This document shows positions 33,905-42,880 of a DNA stretch of 64,000 nucleotides, one piece after another (position 1 is the stretch's first letter; every line of letters begins with the position of its first letter). The stretch lies in the NCBI GenBank assembly GCA_038213435.1, contig JBBQTI010000013.1:19110-83109 (forward strand), given 5' to 3'. Both the position numbers and the translations under genes were made by a program. The notes beneath the pieces are model-generated. The model had not been told where the DNA came from. It did no database searches and was given only the letters and a program-made list of their open reading frames with translations. Origin of the DNA: PALSA-610 sp038213435 (lineage in GTDB: Bacteria > Actinomycetota > Acidimicrobiia > IMCC26256 > PALSA-610).

Positions 33905-35508
33905 TGGGACGCAAGATCCTCTTCGTCACGACCGATCAACAGCGCTACGACTCGCTCGGCTGCAACGGCGGCACGATCGCGCGCACGCCTACGGTCGACG
34001 CGCTTGCCCGCGCCGGCGTCAACTACCGGCGTGCGTACAACCAGAACACGGTCTGCATGCCCGCGCGCTCGACCATGCTGACGGGCCAATACGTGCGGAC
34101 GCACGGAGTGATCGCCAACGGCGTGCCACTGCCCGCGGACGCGCCGAGTGTCGCCGCCTACCTGCGCGAGAAGGCCGGTTACCGCACCGCGCTGCTCGGC
34201 AAGGCGCACTTCGAACCCGGCTTCGATCTTCAACTGCAGTGGCCCGAGAACAGCATGTCGGCACGCGGCCTCACGGGTCCGTACCGCGGGTTCGAGCACG
34301 CCGAGCTCGCCGTGCACGTGCCGGCATTCGGCAAACGCGCGTTGCAGCACTACGGCCGCTGGCTCATCGACAACCATGGCCTCGAGGCGACGAAGGGCTT
34401 TTCGCCGTTGCTCGCGGCGGAGCCGGGCGGCGAGACCGACGCGCCCGAGACGCGCATCAACCCGATCCCGCGCGAGTGGTATCACACCGACTGGGTTGCC
34501 GACCGCACGATTGCGTATCTCGACTCGCTGCCCGACGATGCCGACTGGTTCGTCTGGATGTCGTTCCCCGATCCGCACCATCCCTGGGACCCGCCCGCGA
34601 GCGAACAGCACCGCTGCAACTGGCGCGACCTCGACCTTCCGCCGGGCCATCCCGGGAGCAAGGAGGACGTCGAACGGGTGCTCGCGCAGAAGCCTGCGCA
34701 CTGGCTCGCGCTCTGGGAGGGCACGTTCGTCAACGCCGAGGGCGGGCCCGGGACGTACCGCCCGCAGAACGTCACCGCCGACAACATCCGCGAGATCAAC
34801 GCGATGACGCACATCATGAACGAGCTCATCGACGAGGCGTGCGGGCGCGTTCTTCGACGCATCGAGGCGCGCGGATGGGACGTCGACACCGACGTGTTCT
34901 TCACGACCGACCACGGCGAACTGCAGGGCGACTACGGCCTGATATTCAAGGGGCCGTTCCACACCGACTCGTTGATGCGGCTGCCGATGGTCTGGCGACC
35001 CGCGCCCGCGGCCGGGATCGCCGGCGGCAAGGAGATCGGCGAGCCGGTGGGCCAGCTCGATCTCGCGCCCACGTTCTGCGAGATCGCCGGCGTCCCGCAA
35101 CCCGATTGGATGCAGGGTGCCCCGCTGCCGACCGCGCCCGGCTCGGGTCGCGAACGCGTGCTGTGCGAGTGGGACTCGCAGTTTCCGGGCTACGGGATGC
35201 ATCTCCGCTCGATATACCGCGACGGCTGGCTGTGCACGGCCTATGAACCGTCGACGGTCGGCGAGCCGAACGGCCTCGAGGAATTCTTCGCCGCGACCGG
35301 CATGTTCGGCGGCGGCATCGGACCGGTCAGCTCGGTGGCGTACGACGGCTCCGAAGGCGAGCTGTACGACGTCGAAGCCGATCCCCACCAGTGGGAGAAT
35401 CGCTGGAGCGACCCGGCGTGCAAGGCGGTGCGCGAAGACCTCGTCGCCGACCTCTACGACAGCCTGCCGACCGAGCGCACGGTGCTGAAGGTCGAGCGGC
35501 CGGCGTAG
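33904..35508 (+). CDS. Sulfatase
   Basis: A 534-aa sulfatase-family hydrolase. The formylglycine motif is CMPAR at Cys51 (CxPxR), the N-terminal metal site is FVTTDQQRYDSLGC, and the second metal site is FTTDHGELQGD. A large middle insertion (residues about 100-260) and a C-terminal subdomain are present. No signal peptide is visible. A sulfatase-activating enzyme is not in the window. The ATG at 33904 shares a base with the DUF1330 stop. Unlike the 21725-23230 sulfatase, it is under a TetR gene. Confidence 0.9.
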   Translation: MGRKILFVTTDQQRYDSLGCNGGTIARTPTVDALARAGVNYRRAYNQNTVCMPARSTMLTGQYVRTHGVIANGVPLPADAPSVAAYLREKAGYRTALLGKAHFEPGFDLQLQWPENSMSARGLTGPYRGFEHAELAVHVPAFGKRALQHYGRWLIDNHGLEATKGFSPLLAAEPGGETDAPETRINPIPREWYHTDWVADRTIAYLDSLPDDADWFVWMSFPDPHHPWDPPASEQHRCNWRDLDLPPGHPGSKEDVERVLAQKPAHWLALWEGTFVNAEGGPGTYRPQNVTADNIREINAMTHIMNELIDEACGRVLRRIEARGWDVDTDVFFTTDHGELQGDYGLIFKGPFHTDSLMRLPMVWRPAPAAGIAGGKEIGEPVGQLDLAPTFCEIAGVPQPDWMQGAPLPTAPGSGRERVLCEWDSQFPGYGMHLRSIYRDGWLCTAYEPSTVGEPNGLEEFFAATGMFGGGIGPVSSVAYDGSEGELYDVEADPHQWENRWSDPACKAVREDLVADLYDSLPTERTVLKVERPA

Positions 35509-35514
35509 ACGACG

Positions 35515-36915
35515 TCAGAACGCGCGCGTCGGGGCGTTCTCCTCGCGCGGAGCGACGCGGATGTTCCCGGGTCCCGCTGCCTTCGCCTGGTACATGGCGT
35601 GGTCGGCTCGGCGCAGGATCTGCTCGGCCGACTCGCCGGGCGTCCCCGACGCGATCCCGACGCTCGCGCTCAATGGGAACTTGGCGATCGATCCGACCTG
35701 GACGATGCCCTCGATGATCCTTTCGGCCACGATGTGCGCGGCGACGACGTCGGAGCCTTGAATGATCGCGAGGAACTCGTCTCCGCCGAGGCGCCCGACC
35801 GTGACGCCGCTGCGCACGACGGACGCGACCCGCGACGCGACGTCGCGTAGCACCCGGTCGCCTTGCTCGTGGCCCAGTGAGTCGTTCACTTCCTTGAATC
35901 CGTCGAGATCTATGAACAACACGGTCACGTCGACGCGTTCTCGCTGACCGAGCGCTTGGATCAAGGTCGCACGGTTCGGCAGCCCGGTGAGCTCGTCGAC
36001 GTTCGCCCGGTGGTGGAGTTGGGCCTCCAGCGCGCGCTGCTCGGTTACGTCGCGCAGGTTCAGGACAAGGGACTGGTCGTGCCGCAGCGTCAGGCGCGCG
36101 TAGACCTGGCGCTGCCCGCGCAACTCGTTGGTCAGGCGCCACTCGCAGCTCACGTAGTCGGAGAGGGTGAGGGTCTCGTGTGCCCGGCCGATGTCCGCCG
36201 AGGCGTCGGCCCCGAGCACATCGCGGATGTGGTGCCCGATGCACGTCGCCGCGGAGCAGCCGACCATCGACTCGATCCCCGGGCTGACGTACTGGATGTG
36301 CAGGTCCGCGCTGACCAGCGCGATCACGTCGGCGGCGTGTTGTACGAGATCGCGGAAGTACGAGCGGCCCTCCTCGATGCGCACGGCCGCGTCCTCCGCG
36401 CTCTTCGCGGACACTCCGAGAGTTCGCGCGATGAGCGCGAGGCAGCACGTCGTCGCACCCGCGACCGCGTGCGACGTCGAGGGCCGCATGATCGAAGGCG
36501 CGAGCCCCAGCTCGATCGCGACCTCGCCGCCGAAGACGGCGACCATGCTCCAAACGAGTCCGGGACGCCAGGCTCGCGAGCCGTGCACGCGCATCGCGTC
36601 GGCGATCGCGATCGCGTACGCGATCACCAGCAGTGACCCCCAGCCCGTCGCGTACACCACCCACGAGGTACTGATCGCGGCGACCGCGGCGCGGAGCTGC
36701 AAGCCCCATGCCGGCGGGAGTCGTCCCTCGAACGCTATGACACACGCGTTCGAAAGGCTGCAGGCGACGAGCAGCGAGATCAGGAGCCAGATTGGCGTCG
36801 CCGCAATCAGGTGCGCGCGCTGCAGCCATGGAACCGCGATCGCCGCCGCGGGTCCGGACGCGAAGACGACGAGGGACGCGCCGAGGAGTCGCCAGCCGCC
36901 GTCGTGCCGCTTCAC
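35515..36915 (-). CDS. Membrane-anchored PAS-GGDEF diguanylate cyclase
   Basis: A protein of about 466 aa that should make cyclic-di-GMP from two GTP. The N-terminal half has several membrane helices (WRLLGASLVVFASGPAAA onward), then a PAS domain (DLVQHAADVIALVSADLHIQYVSPG), then GGDEF with an intact RLGGDEF active-site motif and VTVLFIDLDGFKEVND. No EAL domain follows. The start is uncertain: TTG 36996 gives 493 aa, and GTG 36915 is preferred since it begins just before the first helix. About 150 bp downstream of neighbouring genes, it is an orphan cyclase. Confidence 0.85.
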   Translation of the reverse strand: MKRHDGGWRLLGASLVVFASGPAAAIAVPWLQRAHLIAATPIWLLISLLVACSLSNACVIAFEGRLPPAWGLQLRAAVAAISTSWVVYATGWGSLLVIAYAIAIADAMRVHGSRAWRPGLVWSMVAVFGGEVAIELGLAPSIMRPSTSHAVAGATTCCLALIARTLGVSAKSAEDAAVRIEEGRSYFRDLVQHAADVIALVSADLHIQYVSPGIESMVGCSAATCIGHHIRDVLGADASADIGRAHETLTLSDYVSCEWRLTNELRGQRQVYARLTLRHDQSLVLNLRDVTEQRALEAQLHHRANVDELTGLPNRATLIQALGQRERVDVTVLFIDLDGFKEVNDSLGHEQGDRVLRDVASRVASVVRSGVTVGRLGGDEFLAIIQGSDVVAAHIVAERIIEGIVQVGSIAKFPLSASVGIASGTPGESAEQILRRADHAMYQAKAAGPGNIRVAPREENAPTRAF

Positions 36916-37083
36916 AGGAGATGTATCGGGCGCTCCCTCGATCAACCTGATCGCGCGGGAGCGGGCTCCGCGGCCGCTCCGGATCGCACGTCGCAATCAC
37001 CGCCACCCGTTGCTGAGAAAGTTCTTGCCACGGTGAGTGGTATTGGTGTTCACTGTTCGGGGGAAGTGGGGGTTGGTAGGCAG

Positions 37084-37120
37084 TCCTCGGCGTGAGGGAC
37101 GGGTGGAGTCACGCCGAGGA
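37084..37120 (-). terminator. Terminator downstream of the thioesterase gene
   Basis: TCCTCGGCGTGA (37084-37095) pairs perfectly over 12 bp with TCACGCCGAGGA (37109-37120), with a 13-nt loop. It lies 12 nt beyond the stop of the 37133-37954 gene. No U-tract follows on the minus strand, as is usual for high-GC actinomycete terminators. Confidence 0.65.
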
Positions 37121-37132
37121 TGCCCGCCTCGG

Positions 37133-37954
37133 CTATCCCTCGGGCACGTGCCGGCGCATGTGCGCCGTTTGTGTGGCGATCGCGCAGAGGCGGCCGTCCT
37201 CGTCCCACAGGCGGGCCGGACCGGTCGCGTAGCCGTCGCCCACGTGCCAGGCCTCGATCTCTTGGAGAACCCAGGGCGTCACCGGCGCGCGCACGAAGCG
37301 GATGCCGATCTCGAGCGACAGCACCATGAACATGCCGCGCTCGTCGGGCGGTCCGAGGGCGCGTCCGACCGCGGGACCGAGCACGTCACCGTGGACGGCG
37401 AGGCTGAGAAGGTCGGGCTCGGTCTCCCGTAGCCGCACCCACGAGAGGAAGTGACCCTTACCCGGATCGTCGAGCGGGCTGACGGGTCGCCATTCGGTCT
37501 GTTCGTGGAAGTTGATCCGGCCGAAGGGGTTCGGCCGCTCGGGCGGGATCTCGACGTCGGCCGGGCCCGGCACCTCCGGGAACCGCACCTCCTGATGGGA
37601 CAGCTCGGTGTCGTGCGCGGCGCCGAACACACCGTGCACTCGCAACGCGGGGCCGTCCACGCCCGGTAGGCACAGGTCGGCCGCGACTTGTGACGCCCGC
37701 CGGCCGTCGCGCAACACGTCGACGTCGATCGTGATCGGCCCCGGGGGAACCGGCGCGACGAAGATCGCGTTCGCGGTCACGAGCGAGAGGTCGGTGCGGC
37801 CGAGCTGCTGTTGCATCGCGCGCAGCGCCGCGTACATCGACACGCCGCCGAAGACGTATACGACCTTCCAGGCGTCGGGGAGGTTGCCGTGGAACCGGCC
37901 GGGCCGGGCCGGATCGGCGGTGAAGATCGTGTCGACGCGAAGATCGCGAGGCAT
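37133..37954 (-). CDS. TesB-like thioesterase family protein
   Basis: A 273-aa double-hotdog protein related to acyl-CoA thioesterase II. It has the N-terminal SMYAALRAMQQQLGR and SLVTANAIFVAPVPPGPITIDVDVLRDGRRASQVAADL strands of the first hotdog and an AWHVGDGYATGPARLWDEDGRL strand-turn region in the second. The active-site residues cannot be mapped by eye. The divergent CMD gene starts 24 bp away, so the two promoters overlap. A hairpin terminator follows the stop. Confidence 0.78.
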   Translation of the reverse strand: MPRDLRVDTIFTADPARPGRFHGNLPDAWKVVYVFGGVSMYAALRAMQQQLGRTDLSLVTANAIFVAPVPPGPITIDVDVLRDGRRASQVAADLCLPGVDGPALRVHGVFGAAHDTELSHQEVRFPEVPGPADVEIPPERPNPFGRINFHEQTEWRPVSPLDDPGKGHFLSWVRLRETEPDLLSLAVHGDVLGPAVGRALGPPDERGMFMVLSLEIGIRFVRAPVTPWVLQEIEAWHVGDGYATGPARLWDEDGRLCAIATQTAHMRRHVPEG

Positions 37955-37964
37955 CGGAGCAGCC

Positions 37965-37977
37965 TACGCTCTGGCCC
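37965..37977 (+). promoter_or_regulatory. Leaderless -10 box of CMD gene
   Basis: TACGCT at 37965-37970 is 7 nt before ATG 37978, a leaderless spacing. No Shine-Dalgarno sequence precedes the gene. Confidence 0.6.
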
Positions 37978-38520
37978 ATGGAACCTCGCCTGCAGCCGCT
38001 GCCGCGCGAAGAGTGGGACGACGAGACGCGCGCGTTGCTGGGCGACCGCACGCTCAAGATCTTCGCCACCTTCGCTCATCATCCCAAGCTCATGAAGCGC
38101 TGGCTCGTGTTCGGGAACCACGTGCTCGCGAAGAGCACGTTGCGGGGCCGCGATCGCGAGCTCCTCATCCTGCGCACGGGCTGGAACTGTCGCGCGCCGT
38201 ACGAGTGGGGTCAGCACGTGGCGATCGCGCGTGGTGTCGGCATCAGTGACGACGAGATCGCGCGCGTCGCCGTCGGTCCCGACGCCGACGGCTGGTCGGA
38301 GGCCGACGCGGCACTGCTGCGCGCCGCCGACGAGCTGCACAACGAGCAGACGTTTTCGGACTCCACATATGCCGCGCTCGCGTCGCGCTACGACGCACAG
38401 GCTCTGCTCGACCTCGTGTTCACGGTGGGCCAGTACCACTTGGTGTCGATGGCCTTGAACGCGTTTCGGGTCGAGCGCGACGACGACGTCACGGGTGTTC
38501 CGATCCCAGCTCGCGAGTGA
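37978..38520 (+). CDS. Carboxymuconolactone decarboxylase family protein
   Basis: A 180-aa AhpD/CMD-fold protein. The core ELLILRTGWNCRAPYEWGQHVAIARGVGISDDEI matches the family; only one Cys is present where AhpD proteins have CxxC, so peroxidase activity is doubtful and another role is likely. The start is ATG 37978, with a leaderless -10 box. The 3' end overlaps the convergent adenylyltransferase-NYN gene by 32 bp. Confidence 0.85.
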   Translation: MEPRLQPLPREEWDDETRALLGDRTLKIFATFAHHPKLMKRWLVFGNHVLAKSTLRGRDRELLILRTGWNCRAPYEWGQHVAIARGVGISDDEIARVAVGPDADGWSEADAALLRAADELHNEQTFSDSTYAALASRYDAQALLDLVFTVGQYHLVSMALNAFRVERDDDVTGVPIPARE

Positions 38521-39385
38521 GCGCGCCCGCACCCTCGACCTGAGCGCCCAACGCGCGCGCCCGTCGCGCGAGGTCACGATCCGACGTGACGACCGTGAGC
38601 GACGACGGATCGTGGTCGCGTGCGACCTCCTCGACGATGCGATCGTCTCCCGCGTTGCGACCCGCGCGCGTCGCGTAGGCGACGCGTACGCCCGCGTGTG
38701 TGCCTGCAGCCATGCCCGGCACCGGCCGGCCGTCGAACACGACCATGACCTCGTCGGCCGTGCGTGCCGCGAACGCGTCGAGCTCGGCGACGAGCCGGCG
38801 GGCCGCGCCCTGGCGGTCGCGCCACCAACCGTCCGGGCGGCTGCCGATCACGTTGTTACCGTCGACGATCAGGCGCCGCCGGGCGTCGGGCACGACGAGA
38901 TGACGCTCGCCGGAGCGGGCGCGCGTCGACGAGACGTGGGCGAGCTCGGGATCGACGTCGAGCGCCTCCGCGCCGACGACCTCGAACCCGGGTCGACGCG
39001 CGACCAGGACGCGCGGGAGCGCGGCGAGCGCCGCGTCGCGAGCGTTCGGGTCGCCGCCGTACCACGCCGGATCGCGAACCTGAGCCCACTTGTCGGCGCC
39101 CATGACGACGACGTCGTAGCCCGACGCGATGTCGGCGATCAGCTGCGCGTCGGTGACCGCGACGTCGAGCCACGGGCGGGTCCCGGCGGCGCGCCGGATC
39201 GCGGCGGCGCGCGCCTCGACGCTCGAATGTGCGCCGCGTTCCTTGCCCAGCGCCACGTTCGAGAGCGCGAGATCGATGCGGTCGAGGCCCGCCGCGCGCA
39301 CGGCCGCTTCGGCGATCGCGAGATGCGCGACCGTCAACGGATCGAAGGAGCCGGGATATACGCCGGTCACGACTCGCTTGATCAC
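38489..39385 (-). CDS. Fused nucleotidylyltransferase and NYN/YacP-type nuclease
   Basis: A 298-aa two-domain protein. Residues about 1-160 form an adenylyl/cytidylyltransferase-like fold: PGSFDPLTVAHLAIAE (a TxAH variant of the H/TxGH motif seen in CoaD/NadD) and a C-terminal VSSTRARSG like the ISSTxxR motif. Residues about 170-298 form a NYN (PIN-like) domain: VDGNNVIG, FDGRPVPG, GDDRIVEEV and TSDRDLARR supply four acidic positions, as in YacP-type RNases. GTG 39385 overlaps the upstream NrtR-like gene's stop (GTGA), so the pair is co-translated. The nucleotide used and any RNA target are unknown. Confidence 0.82.
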   Translation of the reverse strand: MIKRVVTGVYPGSFDPLTVAHLAIAEAAVRAAGLDRIDLALSNVALGKERGAHSSVEARAAAIRRAAGTRPWLDVAVTDAQLIADIASGYDVVVMGADKWAQVRDPAWYGGDPNARDAALAALPRVLVARRPGFEVVGAEALDVDPELAHVSSTRARSGERHLVVPDARRRLIVDGNNVIGSRPDGWWRDRQGAARRLVAELDAFAARTADEVMVVFDGRPVPGMAAGTHAGVRVAYATRAGRNAGDDRIVEEVARDHDPSSLTVVTSDRDLARRARALGAQVEGAGALTRELGSEHP

Positions 39386-40140
39386 GGTCGGAGGATCGGC
39401 GGGTGAAGGCGCGTCGCGGCACCCCGACGGTAGAGCGCCGCCGGACGGCCGTCGGTCGGCGCGGTGCCGCCGGTCGGTTCCACGAATGCCGGCGTCGAGA
39501 GCACCTTGCGCCGAAAGTTCCCCTCGTGGAGCGTCTCGCCCCACACGGCCTCGTATACGCGGCGAAGCTCACCGAGTGTGAAGGGCTCGTCGAGGAAGTC
39601 CGTCGCGAGCGTCGTGTACTCGAGCTTGGCGCGGGAGCGCTCGATGCCGTCGGCGATGATCTGCGCGTGATCGAAGGCGAGAGGTACTCCGTCGTCGCTC
39701 CCGAAGCCCGCAATCGCCAGGTCGTCGATCGCAAAGAGCCGGACGTCGGCCGCGTCGGAGCCCGCGACCGCGGGTTCGTTGTGGGCGGTGAACCCGACGT
39801 ACGCGACCGACACCACCCGCATGCGCGGGTCGCGATCCGGTGCGCCGTAGGAGCGGAGCTGCTCGATGTGTCCGAGCGCGACCGACTCTCCGCCGCCGGA
39901 GACGAGCACGCCCGTTTCCTCCTCGAGCTCGCGGCGGGCCGCGCCGTCGAGGTCGTCGTCGGGCTCGACGAACCCGCCGGGGAGCGCCCAGCGCCCGCGG
40001 AACGGATGCCCGCGGCGCTGCACGAGCAGCACTGAGAGCCGCCCCGAGCGCACCGTGAGGAGCACGACGTCGACCGTGACCGCGACGGGCGGGTACCGGG
40101 CCGGCTCGTACTGCCGGAGGAATTCGGCCTCGCTGCTCAC
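39382..40140 (-). CDS. NrtR-like Nudix regulator
   Basis: A 252-aa Nudix domain followed by a winged helix. The N-terminus (EFLRQYEPARYPPVAVTVDVVLLT) and the Nudix box GGFVEPDDDLDGAARRELEEETGV (intact REx2EE residues) match the NrtR/ADP-ribose-sensing group. The C-terminal half (TLGELRRVYEAVWGETLHEGNFRRKVL) is the DNA-binding winged helix typical of NrtR. It is the first gene of a two-gene operon with the adenylyltransferase-NYN fusion. NrtR proteins regulate NAD biosynthesis; a link to nucleotide metabolism is inferred. GTG 40140 is chosen with AAGGGAGG upstream; ATG 40167 is an alternative. Confidence 0.83.
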   Translation of the reverse strand: MSSEAEFLRQYEPARYPPVAVTVDVVLLTVRSGRLSVLLVQRRGHPFRGRWALPGGFVEPDDDLDGAARRELEEETGVLVSGGGESVALGHIEQLRSYGAPDRDPRMRVVSVAYVGFTAHNEPAVAGSDAADVRLFAIDDLAIAGFGSDDGVPLAFDHAQIIADGIERSRAKLEYTTLATDFLDEPFTLGELRRVYEAVWGETLHEGNFRRKVLSTPAFVEPTGGTAPTDGRPAALYRRGAATRLHPPILRP

Positions 40141-40200
40141 GCCCTCCCTTGTACTCGCGGTGAGCATAAGGAGCAACCGACCGCAGGCGCCGGACCGGCC

Positions 40201-40214
40201 CAAACGAACGTTTG
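40201..40214. promoter_or_regulatory. TetR operator (CAAACGAACGTTTG)
   Basis: CAAACGAACGTTTG has perfect 6-bp arms around a 2-bp centre. It ends two bases before the -10 TAGGGT (40216-40221) of the TetR-P450 operon, so binding would block the polymerase. The divergent NrtR-like gene starts about 60 bp away. Confidence 0.8.
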
Positions 40215-40215
40215 A

Positions 40216-40228
40216 TAGGGTGCCGGGC
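40216..40228 (+). promoter_or_regulatory. Leaderless -10 box of TetR-P450 operon
   Basis: TAGGGT at 40216-40221 lies exactly 7 nt before GTG 40229 and beside the operator palindrome. This fixes the TetR start and predicts a leaderless mRNA. Confidence 0.65.
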
Positions 40229-40831
40229 GTGCCGGTACAGCGCGAGCGGATCCTCGACGCCACCCTCGCGCTGATGGCGCGTGGTGGGGCGCACGGCACG
40301 AGCATGCGGGCGGTCGCCTCGGTCTGCGGGCTCAACGTGGCAACGCTGTACCACTACTACCCGTCCAAGCGCGACCTGCTCCGGGCTGCCATCGAGCACC
40401 GGCGCGCGGCCGACCTGCGGCCGTCACCGTTTCCCGAGGGCCTGGCCGGCAGTGTCGAGGATCGTCTCGCCGCCCTGCTCGACCACCTCTTCGTCGCCAT
40501 GACGGCCGACGAGGATCTTTGGCGCACCCTCATCGCCGACGCGATCCATGGCGACGACGACGTGTACCAGCCGCTGCTCGAGACCGCCGACGCCTTCGAG
40601 CACGCGCTCGCAGGGTGGTTGCGCAGTCTGTGTCCCGACGCGCCCGCCGTGTACGACGCGGCCGTGGTGGCGGCGATCCGCAACGCCGTCATCGGCGTCC
40701 TGGTGGAGCGCCTTCCGCAATCCGACGGGCGCCGGGAAGCGTTCGCGGCGCGGGCCCGCGAACTGGCGCACGTTTTCGCCCGCGTTGCCGATAAGCCCTC
40801 GGAAGTGCCCACCCGTGTGGAGGAACCATGA
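40229..40831 (+). CDS. TetR-family regulator
   Basis: A 200-aa TetR protein; HTH pieces are RERILDATLALMARGGAHGTSMRAVASVCGLNVATLYHYYPSKRDLL. A ligand domain with helices follows. It overlaps the downstream P450 gene by ATGA (40828-40831). Start GTG 40229 is chosen from the -10 box spacing. Likely represses itself and the P450 gene. Confidence 0.9.
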   Translation: MPVQRERILDATLALMARGGAHGTSMRAVASVCGLNVATLYHYYPSKRDLLRAAIEHRRAADLRPSPFPEGLAGSVEDRLAALLDHLFVAMTADEDLWRTLIADAIHGDDDVYQPLLETADAFEHALAGWLRSLCPDAPAVYDAAVVAAIRNAVIGVLVERLPQSDGRREAFAARARELAHVFARVADKPSEVPTRVEEP

Positions 40832-42093
40832 CTGCTCCCGCTGCGCCGTACGAATCGGACGCCCTCGACCCGACGTTGTACGTCCGGGGCGTCGCGCACG
40901 ATCTCTTCCGCTGGATGCGTGAGAACGATCCGGTGCACCGCGACGACCGGAACGGGATCTGGGTCGTCTCGAAGTACGAGGACGTGTCGTACGTCGAGCG
41001 TCAGCCCGAGCTGTTCAGCAGCGCCCAGGGAGTGCGTCCGAAGGGCGGCGGCGCCGACGCGCTGTCGATCGTGTCGATGGACGACCCCGAACACGCGCGG
41101 CAGCGTCGCCTGATCAGCCGTGGGTTCACCGGCGCGCGCATCACGCAGCTGACGGATCACATTCGCGAGGTCGCACGCGGGCTCGTCGACGGCGTGGCCG
41201 GGCGAGGCGAGTGTGACTTCGTCGACGACATCGCCAAGCCACTGCCGCTGATCGTGATCGCGGGGATGCTCGGCCTGGCGGTTGACGACCGCGAGCGCCT
41301 CGCGCACTGGTCCGACACGATGATGGCCGGTGAAGGCGCCGAGGCCGACGATCCGCGCCAGGCTGCCGCAGGCGAGGCGTGGGCCGAGTACATCACCTAC
41401 CTCGTCGGTCTGCTCGAAGACCGGCGCGCGCACCCGCGCGACGACCTCATCTCGGTGTTGCTCTCGTCGGCCGACGCGGGCGAGATCTCGTTCGACGAGA
41501 AGGCGCTCCACACCCGAGTGCATGAGGGCGGCCTCGCCGGGGCGAGCCTCGGCCTGGGCGCCGACGACCTGCTCGCCTTCCTGGTCCTGTTGCTCGTCGC
41601 CGGCAACGAGACGACGCGCAACGCCTTGTCCGGCGGGATGCTGGCACTGTCGAACTTCCCCGCCGAGCGCGCCAAGCTCTCGAGCGACCTCGGTCTCGTG
41701 AACAGTGCCACCGAGGAGGTCCTGCGTTACGTGTCGCCCGTGATCAGCTTCTCACGAACGGTCACCCGCGACACCGAGCTCCGCGGCCGCACGCTGACGG
41801 CCGGCGACGTGCTGCTCAACGTCTACCCGAGCGCGAATCGCGACGCCGACGTGTTCGACGATCCCGATGCGTTCCACGTCGGTCGCTCGCCCAATCTGCA
41901 CCTCGCGTTCGGCACGGGGCCGCATTTCTGCCTCGGCGCGAACCTCGCCCGCACCGAGATCAGGATCCTGCTCGAAGAGCTGCTGACGCGCGTGCCCGAC
42001 ATCCACGTCCCCGACGGTGTCGACGCCGAGCGCGGCGCCAACGCGCTCGTCACCACGATCCAACACCTCCCCGTCGAGTTCACGCCGGGGTAG
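40828..42093 (+). CDS. Cytochrome P450
   Basis: A 421-aa P450 of the CYP125/CYP142-like style. The I-helix LLLVAGNETTRN (AGxET), the ExxR of EEVLRYVSPVISFSRT and the heme loop FGTGPHFCLGANLAR (axial Cys near residue 370) are intact. The N-terminal YVRGVAHDLFRWMRENDPVHR is usual. Its ATG overlaps the TetR stop. Possible steroid or fatty-acid hydroxylation; the substrate is not determined. Its end overlaps the convergent hotdog gene by 14 bp. Confidence 0.93.
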   Translation: MTAPAAPYESDALDPTLYVRGVAHDLFRWMRENDPVHRDDRNGIWVVSKYEDVSYVERQPELFSSAQGVRPKGGGADALSIVSMDDPEHARQRRLISRGFTGARITQLTDHIREVARGLVDGVAGRGECDFVDDIAKPLPLIVIAGMLGLAVDDRERLAHWSDTMMAGEGAEADDPRQAAAGEAWAEYITYLVGLLEDRRAHPRDDLISVLLSSADAGEISFDEKALHTRVHEGGLAGASLGLGADDLLAFLVLLLVAGNETTRNALSGGMLALSNFPAERAKLSSDLGLVNSATEEVLRYVSPVISFSRTVTRDTELRGRTLTAGDVLLNVYPSANRDADVFDDPDAFHVGRSPNLHLAFGTGPHFCLGANLARTEIRILLEELLTRVPDIHVPDGVDAERGANALVTTIQHLPVEFTPG

Positions 42094-42880
42094 CGCAGGT
42101 GACGATCGCGATCGCGGTCGTGCGCGCGGCACCTTCGTCGCGGACCTCGACCCTCAGCAGGTGGCCGTCGGTCCGCCGGCCGAGCTCGCGCGCGGTCGCG
42201 CGCACGGGACCGACGCGATTGGGTGCAAGGAAGTGGAGCACGACGTCGGTCGTGCTCCCACCGCCGGTCGCGTGCTCGGCCGCGAGGTCGACGAGCGTCG
42301 CGACGACCCCGCCGTGGAGGATGCCCCACGGATTCCGAAGCTCCGCGGCAAGTTCGATCTCGACGGCGTGATCGCCGACGGCGCGTACGCCGAGCCAGTC
42401 GGATATCGGCGGCAGATCGGGCGCGGGTCTGGACACGGCCTCGAGGACGAGAGGACGGGTCCACTGAGGCGGACCGTTCTCGGGGACGAGGATCGCGGAG
42501 GTGAGCACGCCGCTCGCGACGAGCGCGTCGCGCATACCCTCGTCGCGCATCTGCACGCTCGTGACGACGTTGTTGCGGCCGCGCCGCAGCAACCCGGAGT
42601 CGATGCGCAACGGCCCGACGTGCAAGCGCGCGACGACGCGTGCTGCGAGGTTCGTCGACACGACCCATCCGTCCGGAAGAGCCGCGAGCCCGCCCGTGAG
42701 TCCGCCGACGTTGTCGAGCATCGTCAGGAGCGCGCCGGTGCGGACGCCACCGGCCGGACCGCGCAGGTGGGGCGCGACCGAAGCGTGCCCCACGAGGTGC
42801 AGCTCTTCGACCTCGCGCATCGCGACGCCCATGTAGCGGCCGACGTGATGCCCCGCCTCCGGGCGCTCGTCGCTGTTCAC
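42080..42880 (-). CDS. Tandem hotdog (PaaI-like) protein
   Basis: A 266-aa protein with two hotdog domains. The second (residues about 160-266) has ELRNPWGILHGGVVATLVDLAAEHA with the HGG thioesterase motif, while the first has GPAGGVRTGALLTMLDNVGG and lacks it. It starts at GTG 42880, overlapping the upstream homologous gene's stop, and both may form a heterodimer. Co-transcription with a Rieske protein and DUF6457 is likely. A thioester substrate is presumed. Confidence 0.8.
   Translation of the reverse strand: MNSDERPEAGHHVGRYMGVAMREVEELHLVGHASVAPHLRGPAGGVRTGALLTMLDNVGGLTGGLAALPDGWVVSTNLAARVVARLHVGPLRIDSGLLRRGRNNVVTSVQMRDEGMRDALVASGVLTSAILVPENGPPQWTRPLVLEAVSRPAPDLPPISDWLGVRAVGDHAVEIELAAELRNPWGILHGGVVATLVDLAAEHATGGGSTTDVVLHFLAPNRVGPVRATARELGRRTDGHLLRVEVRDEGAARTTAIAIVTCATPA

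Noticed and set aside
40141..40228. NrtR box upstream of the NrtR-like gene.
   Set aside because: The only clear palindrome (40201-40214) sits on the TetR -10 box and fits that regulator better; no second site was seen.
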